From positions 6,293,065 to 6,357,064 of the forward strand of contig CM026431.1 of the NCBI GenBank assembly GCA_014871385.1: a stretch of 64,000 nucleotides of DNA. The letters are read 5' to 3'. Position 1 is the first letter of the stretch, and every line of letters begins with the position of its first letter. This stretch comes from Ceratodon purpureus (lineage: Eukaryota > Streptophyta > Bryopsida > Pseudoditrichales > Ditrichaceae). Shown here piece after piece: positions 48,578 through 59,288 of the stretch. The position numbers were made by a program, and so were the translations under genes. The notes beneath the pieces were generated by a model. The model was not told the origin of the DNA and did no database searches. It saw nothing but the letters and a program-made list of their open reading frames with translations.

Positions 48578-49279
48578 ATGGCATCAGAGATATGTGACCA
48601 GGTTTCTCCACTGCCGAAGGTGGAGGTCGTGCCGAAGGTGGAGGTCCTGCCAAAGGTGGAGGTCGAGCTGAACAGGAAGGGTGTGGAACGCATAAAGTTT
48701 GCCAAGGCATTGCATGATCGTAGCAAGTGGACTGTGCAGGACTTCGCGGAGCGGCTAAACTTGGAAGACGCCGGAATTTGCGGGAAGACGGAGTGCGGTG
48801 TCAGGCACATCAGCGACGCACATCTGATGCGCGTCTTTCCGAACAAGGGAGGGAGTGGTTTGCGAATTGTGCCGAATGATCAATTGTCAGAGGAGGAGTG
48901 TGCCAAGGTTTATGAGCAGTATCTGGTGGTGTATAATCACCCTCCTCCTAACAAGGAGTACGCGAGGTACTTCCTGAGGAGCTGGTTGGCGGAGAGAGAG
49001 GGGAAGGCGAAGATTAATTGGGCCAGATTCGCCTTCGATATCTGCCGCAAACAATATGCATCGTGGGAGAGGGATGGGAGGGTGGAGGAAGCGTGTCGGC
49101 TGAAATGGGACGAGCTGCGAGGTCTGGAGACTGCGGGGGAGGGGACTTCATTCGGCCAACGTCGGCAATTCGGAGCAGCCTGTGATGCTGTGCGATTCTC
49201 GCAAGAACAAACGTCTGGAGTGCTTGAGCTGTTGAAGGTCGCCGAGGCTGACAATAACGCCATTGCACCAAAAATGTGA
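48578..49279 (+). CDS. Unknown 233-aa ORF, possibly the 5' exon of a chimeric gene
   Basis: ATG 48578 to TGA 49277-49279. Residues 12-29 are three in-frame copies of a six-residue unit (L/V-P-K-V-E-V) encoded by an 18 bp tandem repeat at 48611-48664. The rest looks like a compact folded domain, mostly helical (FAKALHDRSKWTVQDFAERL; YARYFLRSWLAEREGKAKIN; RFAFDICRKQYASWERDG). No family is recognised; a DNA-binding or transposon-associated role would be a guess. A GTGAGC donor overlaps the stop codon (intron from 49276). Spliced to the acceptor at 49527, the frame continues without a stop into AP-2 alpha-like exons, so it may be the N-terminal exon of a fusion. Confidence 0.55.
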   Translation: MASEICDQVSPLPKVEVVPKVEVLPKVEVELNRKGVERIKFAKALHDRSKWTVQDFAERLNLEDAGICGKTECGVRHISDAHLMRVFPNKGGSGLRIVPNDQLSEEECAKVYEQYLVVYNHPPPNKEYARYFLRSWLAEREGKAKINWARFAFDICRKQYASWERDGRVEEACRLKWDELRGLETAGEGTSFGQRRQFGAACDAVRFSQEQTSGVLELLKVAEADNNAIAPKM

Positions 49280-49527
49280 GCATACCTAAACTGTGATTTT
49301 CTGCGCTGAATTCAGTGTGTTTTGTTGTCGGTGCTGTCCCCCGCCATGTAGGTGATCGCGTCTTGTCATGCACTTGTCCTTCTCTTTGTCTCACTTTCAA
49401 CGCCTCCAAGCCCCCCAACAATCTGTCGCATAATCGACCATCTCATCACCGTCACCGAACCATCGTTCTCAAAGGAAGCCTGCGTTGGATCCGCGTTGCC
49501 CTCATCCTGCGCTTGTCGGTACATCAG

Positions 49528-52305
49528 GTATGATCTTCATATGTTTGCTCCTCGAAAAGAATTTTCGACAACTCTTTTTTTGCTGGACTTGATACAGCAT
49601 GCCGGTGGTGATTTCAGTTTGTCGTTAACCATATTGTATGTTGTCATCTGGCTTCAACATCAGGTGATTGGATCCACACTGGGGATTTTGTTAGTGACGA
49701 CATATGGTACCGAGTTGTGCAGTTTGTAACCAACAATGAAGACCTTCAGGTATTGATGTTCAGGAAGCTGAATTTGTCTCTTTTGCAATAAACTTGAAAA
49801 TCAGCTTCATGTTCTTCTTTGTCTGACTTGGAATTCTGCGTGCTCTTTAAATTTAGAACGAGCTATTTGTTGTTTTCATTTAATTAATACCACGCATTTG
49901 TTGAAGGAATCATAATATCTGAGGACTTCTAGTAAAGATCCTTAATCTGAAGAATGCAAGTGTTTTCATTGATAAGTATTAATTTTATCCATGCAATTGC
50001 AGGCGTATGCTGCCGCAACGGTTTTGGCTTATCTTGATAAACCGGCAGTACATGAAACGGTGGTGAAGGTGAGCATAACATGTCGTGGAGTCACATGTCA
50101 CATGTGACTTGCAATCTGTGATTTTATTTTCTAAAGTGATAGAAGACGCATGCCTTGGATGGCTCATTCGTCCTCGAGACTTCTGACCGAAGACTGACTT
50201 CTTCCGAGGATTTGTAATTAGTTTCTAGTTTGCAAAGGACCTCTACGAGAGATTTGGAGTTGCTTTGTAGTCTAAGATTTTGATGTTACGCCTCTGCCAC
50301 GCTTCTAAGTATCTGGTGCTCGTTCAGGTGGCTGGATATCTGCTTGGAGAGTACAGCCATTTGCTGGCCAGACAACCAGGTTGCACACCGAAGGACATAT
50401 TTTACGCAGAACAAAACAAATTCCCCATTGTCACGTAGGCATCCTATCATTTATATTTATTTAAGCAGGATGCAATGCAGTGTCGTTTCCCTGACTCTTG
50501 CCTCCAGTATGGATAACAACTAGTTTGATATGCTTATTGTCATACCGAGAAGTGTAGTATTAATTTACGAGGATTGTATTTTTAATTTCCCGAGACGTCA
50601 CGAGGATCTAGAGATTCCTATTTTAGATTTTCGTCTTCTCTTCTAGAGATTTACATGCCTTGTTGAAATAACGGTTCCACCTCTTGCTGCAGAATTGGAA
50701 CCAAGGCTATATTGCTTTCGGCCTTTGCGAAAATTTTGCTTCACTCCCAGCCTCAAGATCCCGAACTTCGGGAGCGTGTTCTAGATGTGTTCAAGAGGTG
50801 ATCGTCTATAATTTCAATTTCGTATGCTTCTAATTCTTTCTTGGTTTATGAAAATGTCAGAGGCAGATTAAGTACACGGTCTGCCGAAGTTAATATATGG
50901 TGTTTGACAGTCACTAGAGTAACGGAGAGGTCTTATTTTAGGGCGTTCTTTGTCACAAGTTTTCAGACTTTTTTAATTCTTGTGTTGTTTACTTAACTTC
51001 CTCTCTTTGCATCCCCTCAGACCGACTTAAATATCTGGATATTGGTTTGCTGGCAGGTATGAGTGCTCGGTGGATGCCGATGTGCAACAACGGTGCGTTG
51101 AGTATCTGATGTTGTGCGAGAAAGGTCCTGATATGGTGGACATTATGGCAGAGATGCCTAAATTTCCAGAACGTCAGGTATGCTTTTGTAGCCATCATGA
51201 AATTAAGAGGTTTCTGGCTTCTTGTAATAAATAGCGTACATTCAGTTGCATCCCTCAGACAACATGAGGCATTATGTTAATTCGTCTCTACAACAATAAT
51301 AAGGCACTAAAGAAAATGTGGTGCACAATTTTTGCAGTCTGCACTTCTTAAAAGGGCTGAAAACACAGAAGGAGATGCAGCAGAAGCAAGCGCTACAAAA
51401 TTGAGGCTTCAGCAGCAAAATTCGATGGCGTTGGTTGTAGCAGAGCCACAAACTAATGGAGCTGCGCATCCTCCTATTTTGAAACCATCAGTTGCACCTG
51501 TTCAAACGGTATCAAAACTTATACCTTCCTTGCTTGCAGTAGTAGGATATCGGAAGACGAATGAATAATAATCAGGTATTAAAATGTGATGTTGGGTGTT
51601 GCAAATTAGTCAGTGACGCTATTAGGGGCTTTTGTTTAAAACTTGTCTATGTCACCAGTCCGAAAATTTCCGATGCAGATTCTAACTGAAGTATATGGTG
51701 ACATTTGTTTTTCAGGAGCAATTAGCTCTTCCAGAGCCTCCTTCATCAGCACATCAAAGAGCGCTTTCAAATGGAAATGCTCATCCTGAGGTACCAGTGA
51801 CAGCAGCGGCGGCTGTAGCAGCCCCTTCGCTGTTGGAAGAGCCAATTACTGCACCGGCATCGATGCCTGCAACCGCGCCTGCACCAACACCAGCGCCAAG
51901 TGCAGTTGATTTGCTTGGAGACGTGCTTGCACCTCTAGCTATTGAGGCTGCCCCTGGCACGATGCCATCTGATAATAACGCAATTCTGGACTTTGGTCTC
52001 GATCCTTCTGGTCTGGCTCCTGGGCCTGCAAATCACACGTATGTGGACCAGCGGACCCGTTAGCACTCGCTCTTTACGATGGTCCGGATACGAAAGTTCA
52101 GGTACAGGATTGTTCGTGACTCTTTACATTTTGTTGTTGGTGCTACAATCCTCCTATTCATTATGCTATTGGCTAATTCCTTCTATCTCTTACTTACAGC
52201 TTCATGGTTATATGTACTGTACAGCCGATTGGAAATATTGAAGATTGGTACAAAGCATTGATGATCAAGGATAGTGGGATTCTTTACGAAGACCCTTACG
52301 TTCAG
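49528..52305 (+). pseudogene. AP2A: AP-2 complex subunit alpha, internal gene fragment with introns
   Basis: Exons 49528-49604 (weak match), 49664-49749, 50003-50068, 50328-50434, 50693-50797, 51057-51177, 51338-51508, 51716-52101 and 52225-52305, with GT/AG borders in matching phases. They encode the end of the alpha-adaptin trunk (GDFVSDDIWYRVVQFVTNNE, AVHETVVK, YLLGEYSHLLARQPGC, ILLSAFAKILLHSQPQDPEL, DIMAEMPKFPERQ), the Pro/Ala-rich hinge (VDLLGDVLAPLAIEAAPGT) and the first strand of the appendage (IGNIEDWYKALMIKDSGILY). AP-2 alpha is a clathrin-adaptor large subunit. The trunk N-terminus and most of the appendage are missing. In exon 51716-52101 the frame breaks near 52045: downstream, DPLALALYDGPDTKVQ is in another frame, as after a 1-base deletion. 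It is an incomplete, retained-intron copy, so a DNA-level duplication or capture rather than a retrocopy. Confidence 0.88.
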
Positions 52306-53476
52306 GTGAGTCTATCTTCTTTATTGGAAATATTGGGTAGCATCTCAATATAATGTTTTGGCAATTTATGTATCTTAGATCTCCATTATAGTCACGTACG
52401 TGTAACTCAAACTTACGTTCTGATTTGTTCATAGGACTTTTTACATACTGATGATGGGTTGCATATGCTGAACATCTATGTTTTCAGTTTCTGGAGTTTT
52501 TTGGATTTTTGGTTTTTTTGTGATTTTTTTGGTATGGAGGTTTTGGTTTTTGGGTTTGGGTGTGTTGGTGGGGGTTACTGTGGTTTCAGGAGCTTGTTAG
52601 ATTGTTAGCTCGATTGTTGTTAGGGAGGAATTCCTTTTTTTTTTCCTTTTTTTTTTGGTGTTGGTTTTAGGGTAGTAATCTAGTGTTAGCTGTTTTGTTG
52701 ATTAGTTGGTCTGTGTTTGTGCGTGGTGGAGAAGGCCATTGGTTTTTAGTCGAGAGTGTGGTGAGGAGATGGTTTGTCTTTTGTAGTGGTGTACTATGTT
52801 TGTGACAAAGGTGTCTCGTTTTGTTGCAATGAATTCGTGGTTGTCTCACTCTGGAACTTTTCCTTTTTTGCTATCGGTTGTTGTGGGTAGTTAGTACTCC
52901 TGGAGTGACGTTGCTAAATTTGTGTGTGACCATTTGAGTGGTCTCTGGACCTTGCGTTTTTCCCATATTTCTTCGTTTGAATAGGGATAGGGTAGAGGAA
53001 CTTATGCTCTTTCTGCAACATGGTAATTGTACCTGTGGCTGGTGCTGATTGATGTATGTGTGTGTGTGTGTGTGTGAAAACAGGGGCTTGCTCTGATAGT
53101 TTGGAAACGGAATAGTTGGGAGAATTTCCTTGCATGAGGCCAGTATCGTTGTGTTCGAAAATGCGAAGGGCGAGAAGCTGCTGAAGAGGCCAGGGAAAAT
53201 AGCGGTCTAAATCGAGATAACTCGTTCGGAAAGATGAACAGCAGAGAATTTGATCGTGTATTCTGAGGTTCATCTGCTCATATTCCGGTTGGGCAGCAAA
53301 CACAGCGAATAGAGTTACCTTCTGTCTGGCCACTGGGGCAGACGCAACCAACAGATACGTGTAGGGTTCGGGGATGCAGGTGAATAGAAGTGTTCGACAG
53401 GTGGATGCTTTTCTAGACAGAGGAGCAGGGCACTGTCTTCGTCTCAAGTAGCAGCGTGGTTTTGGCAGTCAAAGCC
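52306..53476. other. Junction between AP-2 alpha and CNOT1 pieces
   Basis: No exon is recognised. It includes a T/G-rich stretch at 52480-52640. The second half may be the CNOT1 promoter and 5' leader carried along with the gene piece. Confidence 0.4.
53057..53076. repeat. (TG)n microsatellite
   Basis: Ten TG units, directly visible. Confidence 0.8.
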
Positions 53477-56400
53477 ATGTTACCGTGCGGATCACCTCTT
53501 CCTGCTCAGATTGGTTTACAGGTTTCTAATCTGAGCAAAGATAATTACATATCTGTGGCGGAGGAGCTCTATGAGGTAATTATCTTTTCATGGAAAGTTT
53601 GCTTCTTGGAAGCAGGCAAATAAACGTTGTGAATCAATACCCACTTTGCTATCTGATACATCTATTTGTGTTTCAAACCCATATCATGAAGGATGTGTCG
53701 TCGTTTCTGTCCGTGATTTGAAATTTGTTGCTACTTTTGGGAATCCGTCAATGATGTGGAATTAGCAAATATTCTTCGAGTTGCTCTTGTTCGCTATTGT
53801 ATCTGTGAAGGCCCTGGCTAATTTGCATCGCAATGACAACGGGTTTTGCAGTTGAGTAGCGATGGACCCGATGGAAGTATTATTCTGTTACGAAATTGCC
53901 TGGAGCAAGTCAATTTGGCAGAAAATGATCAAAATTTGCAAGTGAAATTCGACTTGTTGACACTGGTTATTCGGAATCTAATCCACCAGCCCAATCTCGG
54001 GACTATTTTATGTGAAGCATTGCGGTTTCTACCATCCGTTAGTGAAGAGTTTCTAGCTAATCTTTGCAGAGCGCTGAAGCTGTCTTTACCAGAGCAAATT
54101 GCTCTTGGTCTTGCTCTTGCAGACGCTGAAGATTACAGTCAACGCCAGCAAGGTGAGCGTTAGTAGAGTGAGGATTGTAGGACGAGCGCTGGACTTTCTT
54201 TTGTAATGGCAGGAAGTGACCTCCTGTGTCGTTGTATTTGATGAGGGTTATAAACGGTAGCGCATTTAGGCGGTGGCGTGCTTTTCAAATCACGATAGCC
54301 GATAGTCAAATTAATTACGATCAATCTAAATTGGATATATTATATGAAGGGCGTAACTTTGATACCTGCTTCCTGAGAAGTTCCAGACTTAGAATAGTTT
54401 TTGTGTGGTCTTAGGTAATGAATTAGAGTCTTGTCTATCCTTAGCAGCCAGGACTTTCTGTTTATGTCTGACACATTTCATTCGATTTTACAGGACTAGC
54501 CTTTTTTGAGACAAAGGTCAAGGAGCTGTGTGAGGATCCAGTTCCAGATCTCTCAGAAGATTTGGTTGAAAGGATTTTATGGGGTTTGTATTCAAGTGAA
54601 GCCCTCTTGAAACTTCGGTCTTCCTTTTTGAGGTCCTTGCCTGCTTTGCAACCATTTGCAGTCGATTCCTTAACCATGATTCCCTTTTTCAAGGATGTCA
54701 ATAAGGAGGTAAACACTTTAAGGTATGATTAATGTGCTAAACGATTCCTGCTGCAAGGTTATTGATTTTAGAATTCCATCTTTAAAAAAAAAAAAAAAAA
54801 ACTGTTCCTGACTAGCAACTCGCTCTAGCTGAATCAGCAACTTTGTGTTGTTGAGTATGTGCATAACAGCTCGCTCATGCATGGTCCATCATCACTACTA
54901 TAGTCATGCTCCATCTAGTTACATGGATTTTGGCTTGATTGTGCTGACGTAAAGTTTTATTTGCAGAGAGTTCGATTATGTCACGATATCTGAGTCATTG
55001 TTGTCGGATACCATATTGATGGACATGGAGCATGCAACTGACGTGGTTAGCTTACTGGAGGAGCTTGGATTCGACTGCACACATAGTGTTGAACATTGCA
55101 AAGAGATCCTGTCACAAGGGGGCCCACTTTTAGAAGGAGACGTTGCACGGATATTGGGTACAGTAGCACGAACAGCGAAGGGTTTGGAGGAGGTTCAAAA
55201 CATTCATGGGCCATTCTATAATACCCTTTGCAACGGAGAGGCGATTACTTCAAAGTTATCCAGTTGGCGCGTGGACATCCTGTTAGGTGCTATTAATCAA
55301 TTGGTGAGTTTCCCTTTGTTTTTGCCTCCTTATAATGTGGGACAGTTGCTTATACTTTCCTCTGAAAGTGATGTCACGTTTATATGTCATACTCTCTTTG
55401 CTTCGTAATTCATATCTGGTCATTGATGCATATCCTGTTAGTTTTTCTATTATGTCTAAATGACTTAGATACCATCTTTGCAGCAAACCGTGCGATGTCG
55501 TTTATTTGGTATTGAATGTGACAACGTTATCTGTGTATCAGAACCCGAGTTTGAACTGGAGTTTGATAGTTTCAAGTTTGGACTATGAAGGGTTCTTTCT
55601 TCCTGATGAGAATGCTTTTACCCTCTTCATGACGATGTACAAACTGGGTTGTGAGGTGAGTTTTCTGTTTGATCTAGTTTATTGGATATGGCGCATCCTC
55701 TTTCCTTGAATCTTCTTCATCTTGGCCCACATAAACCAAATTCTGCACTTGATGTAAAATCTTATTCTCTTGCGATTTTGTCAACAGGATCCCTTTCCTA
55801 TTGACGCTATCTGTAGCCATGTGTGGAAGAATGATGAGGGTCAATTATCTTTCTTGAGGCACGCCATTTCAGCGGCTCCAGAGGTGTTCAGTTTTGCTCA
55901 TTCGACGCGGAAACTGGTATGGTTCATTCATAACAATATGGTTTTGTTGATTGTCATCTCTGAATATGGCAGTAGCATCTTAGATACGAGATAACGACAT
56001 ACGCCGTCGTTTTCATAGTCTAGTTTGCGAATATTTATAGAGCTTTGTCGAGATTAGAGCTCTGGACGGAGTTGGAAATTAGTGCTCAAAGCTGTGTAAA
56101 TGCTCGCTGCTGTTGAATAGCAATGTGCGTAAGGACCTTTGCGTTACAGCGATTTTTTGTAGGAGTTCAGGGTGGAAATATTTTTAGTGATCAGGTCATA
56201 GTTTGTTATATTTTCTTTGCCCAAGTTCTTAGTGATTGGACGGGTTGGGATGACAGATGGAGACTGAAGAGGGAAATTTGAAATCACCCAACCATGCTTG
56301 GTTCTCTTTAGACCTGCTCGAAATATTATGTCGCCTTGCAGAGGTGGGGCATATTGATCAGGTTCGAGAGATTTTGGAATTTCCACGCAATCACTGTCCA

Positions 56401-58312
56401 GAGCTTTTGGCTTTGGGTCTTGTGCAGGTCAACATTATTGTATCTTTGAAGGTAAGCCAGTCTTGTCCTGTTTGAGAAATTCTGTAGTCTTTTTATTGCT
56501 TGTTGTTTGTGCATGCATTTCTCTTTAGCATCATCAGAGGCTTTACTCTGATCAGTACGGTTGGTTTTCTATGCAGGGAACACAAGGAAGCTTTCAGGAG
56601 GAAATGCTGTCCTTGGTACTGAGACCACAGTTTTCACAAGTTCAATTCACTACTGAGGAGGAGGCTATTGCGCCTTTGTGGAGCAAGCTATGGTCTCTGA
56701 ACGCAGAAATGCTGAAAATGGAAATGGTCAATTTACTCTCTTCAAACGACCGCTCCGCGTATGGACAGGTCCTCCAGGTCTGCCGAGGCTTGAAGGTAAT
56801 AACTTAAAATGTGAATATTCTTTAAGCATGTTCATATGGAAGTTTTCCTTTGGTTCTACAATAGCAAGTTTAAGCTCAATTAGGTCCTGTCAGTGCATAT
56901 ATGTTGAACTCCATGCTGTGGGTGTAATGTGGGTTGTTCTTTTACATCTCTGAGGAATCGTTACCTTGACGTACGACAGTTATTTATGCTTAAAGTTTTG
57001 GTTTCTGCTTCTATCTTGAGGATGTGTTTTAATAACCTTTTTTAAATTGAAAATGTTCGTAACATGGTGACATGCAGGTTTTACATACAGTATTGAACAG
57101 CATGCCTTCGAAAGTTGCGCTGAAGTTTGCCGTTTTTGCCTCGAGAAAAGGTTCATTGAACTTAGAGAAGTGGCTCGAGGAGGAAATATCTATCCATCGT
57201 GACTCTTTTGCTTCGGTGTGTTGCCTTTCCTCTCATCTTATTCTCTTATAATTGTAGCTTTCGTTTGTGAGTCTGGTTTGTAGTGACCGTGCTATTAATT
57301 TAGATGGTTTGAAGCTGCGTATCAATGTATGCGTTATCAGCTATATTATCTTGTTATTGCGGCATTTTGAATATTAATTGGGCTTTTTTTGAGGGCTCAC
57401 TGGGTTTATGACATTTACTTTGAATTTAAACTTTAGAGTGCGATTTCGTGAAGGTTTTTTCTACCTCGAAGTTATGCTCCTAATCATGAAGTGTTTGGTT
57501 TTGTCAGGTTTTCCTGAGTCTCACAGAAGAAAGGCATTTTACGTTGGACGAAATGGATGTATCCATGGACCATTCTGAAGACCAGCAGTTTGACATTTCT
57601 GCTGCTATATTGAAGGTGAGCTTGCTAGATGAGTTTTCTTTTGCGGTGTTCAAATTGTGTCTTGCCCGTAAACACATGTGCACGAAGTGTTTGAGTTTAC
57701 TATTTATGGCAGTAACTTGAGATACATGTTACGTGATGTGTATCGTAGTACTCGAGGTTTTTACATGATGTGATGTACTTTGACAATCTGGGACCTTTGT
57801 GGCTCTATCTTGAATTTTTAACCGTGACTATCTCGTACGCTTGGTCAATTATGGATGCTTTCAATGCCAAATTTGGTGTTACACATATTTCCTCTCTTTG
57901 AAGGATATGCTTGAAGAGATATGGTTCTACTATGTAGTGATGATTCTGATTTGGTGGTTACATATTCAGGACTACTTTTTCTATCGTTTTTTAATTACTA
58001 TTTTTTTCATTTTCTCTTCGAGTTAGATAGTTGTTCACTGTATGGCTTTTGTTTCTGTCAGGTTCTGTATGCCGCCTCTGGCCTCCTATCTTCAGGGATT
58101 CTCGTGAATAATATTGCCAGGGCAAGAGGAAGTGAGGCAGCTAATTCATTGGACTCAAACGTGACACCCATTGAACCATCATTGCAAGAGTTTAAGGAGA
58201 TTGATGTTGATAAAGCGGCAAACCTGTACTTTGAACGAGTTTATCGTGGAGAGGTTCCAGTGCAAACTGTGGTCAACATGCTGCAGCAGTTCAATCAATC
58301 CCCTGCAAACTC
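53477..58312 (+). CDS. CNOT1: CCR4-NOT scaffold subunit 1 (CNOT1), N-terminal fragment of about 706 aa
   Basis: Eleven exons: 53477-53575, 53852-54152, 54494-54722, 54967-55303, 55542-55655, 55788-55916, 56257-56451, 56577-56795, 57078-57215, 57508-57615 and 58062-58312. All phases agree and I found no internal stop. The start MLPCGSPLPAQIGLQVSNLS aligns with the plant NOT1 N-terminus. Later landmarks are GSIILLRNCLEQVNL, LSLPEQIALGLALADAEDY, VVSLLEELGFDCT with HCKEILSQGG, LDYEGFFLPDENAF, DPFPIDAICSHVWKNDEGQL, NHAWFSLDLLEILCRLAEVG and ANLYFERVYRGEVPVQ. CNOT1 is the platform of the mRNA deadenylase complex and normally has about 2,400 residues. The MIF4G, CAF1-binding and NOT-box regions are absent. 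The piece ends at a GTAAGA donor that overlaps an in-frame TAA. It lies between the internal and terminal AP-2 alpha pieces in the same orientation. Confidence 0.85.
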
Positions 58313-59163
58313 GTAAGAATTCTACCATTGCAACCTCTGTTGTGGTCCTCATCCTTCTTAGTTTTAACATGTATAGGTTATCCTCAAATATTCTGAAATA
58401 GCATAGAGGTTGGGTGATCGGGTTTGAAGAATATACCATACAAGGAAGGCAGTTTCGGTCAAAGTAGTGTTGAAATTGAATTGCTGGATGACACATCCAG
58501 ACATGTCTAAAGAATTACGCAATGGCACGTGATACTTTTTGTCAAATTTTGAATTATTTTTGTACGATTCTGAAATGGAGTTAAATTTGATGTGCTATAG
58601 TCTCTTCGTCACTTTGTGAATACATAGGATTGAGCTGTGGGAAAAGAGGGGAGTACCAGATTTAAGGTTCAAAAGTATTATCTGTGAGGATTATTTTCAG
58701 TACTGTAAGAGATTCACTAGTCTAAGAACTTAGGAACCAGTACTCTGTAAAGGGGTGAAAACATTCAAATCCACCTTAACAACATATAAGAGGAAGAAAA
58801 TAGTGGACGATCTTTTTGCTAGGCGATCGGCAACTGATAAGCAGTGGATGTGTATTGGCAGATACGAGTGGAAACAGATCCTTCCGACAGGACACAACTG
58901 CGATTGATAGTTGGTTCTCCAGATCCAACCACAACATATGAGTATGCCACATAGCATTTCCATCTGATGTATTCTGTCATTATAAGCTGCATTAAGATTA
59001 ATGATTGTGAACAGTGCTTGATCATATTCTAGGAAATTAATGTTCATGTTCTTAGCTAGTCATTGTTACTTTAAATTTATGTTTATCAAATTTAACTAGA
59101 GAATAACGGCTGAGTGTGGCGCTTTCGACATTCACGATGATCTAAGCTTTGGTGGGAATGCAG
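58313..59163. other. Intron-like junction between CNOT1 piece and AP-2 alpha tail
   Basis: No exon recognised. The expected next CNOT1 exon is absent. The donor at 58313 and the acceptor at 59161-59163 (GCAG) are in compatible phase. Confidence 0.45.
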
Positions 59164-59278
59164 GCTCGAAGAATACATCAAGGAGCAACTGATCGATGTT
59201 CGGACGCTGACACCAGTGCCGTCTGTTGTTCCAGCTCCTACTCCAGCGATTTCTGGGCCTACAGTTCGGGGAGATTGA
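59164..59278 (+). pseudogene. AP2A: AP-2 alpha terminal exon (C-terminal tail)
   Basis: After a GCAG acceptor the frame reads LEEYIKEQLIDVRTLTPVPS followed by a Pro/Val/Ala-rich tail and TGA at 59276. Plant AP-2 alpha ends with an (L/K)EFIKEQLI motif and a Pro/Ser-rich tail, usually finishing in a Leu/Ala/Gly motif such as LAGLL. Just past the stop, another frame reads LAGM, so the original end seems lost by a small insertion near 59276. It is separated from the other AP-2 alpha exons by about 6.9 kb containing the CNOT1 piece. Confidence 0.7.
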
Positions 59279-59288
59279 TTTGGCTGGC

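Noticed and set aside
55499-55541. Alternative start of CNOT1 exon 5 after the upstream TTTGCAG
   Set aside because: That acceptor would put the conserved LDYEGFFLPDE region out of frame. The acceptor at 55541 restores the phase and matches the NPSLNW region.
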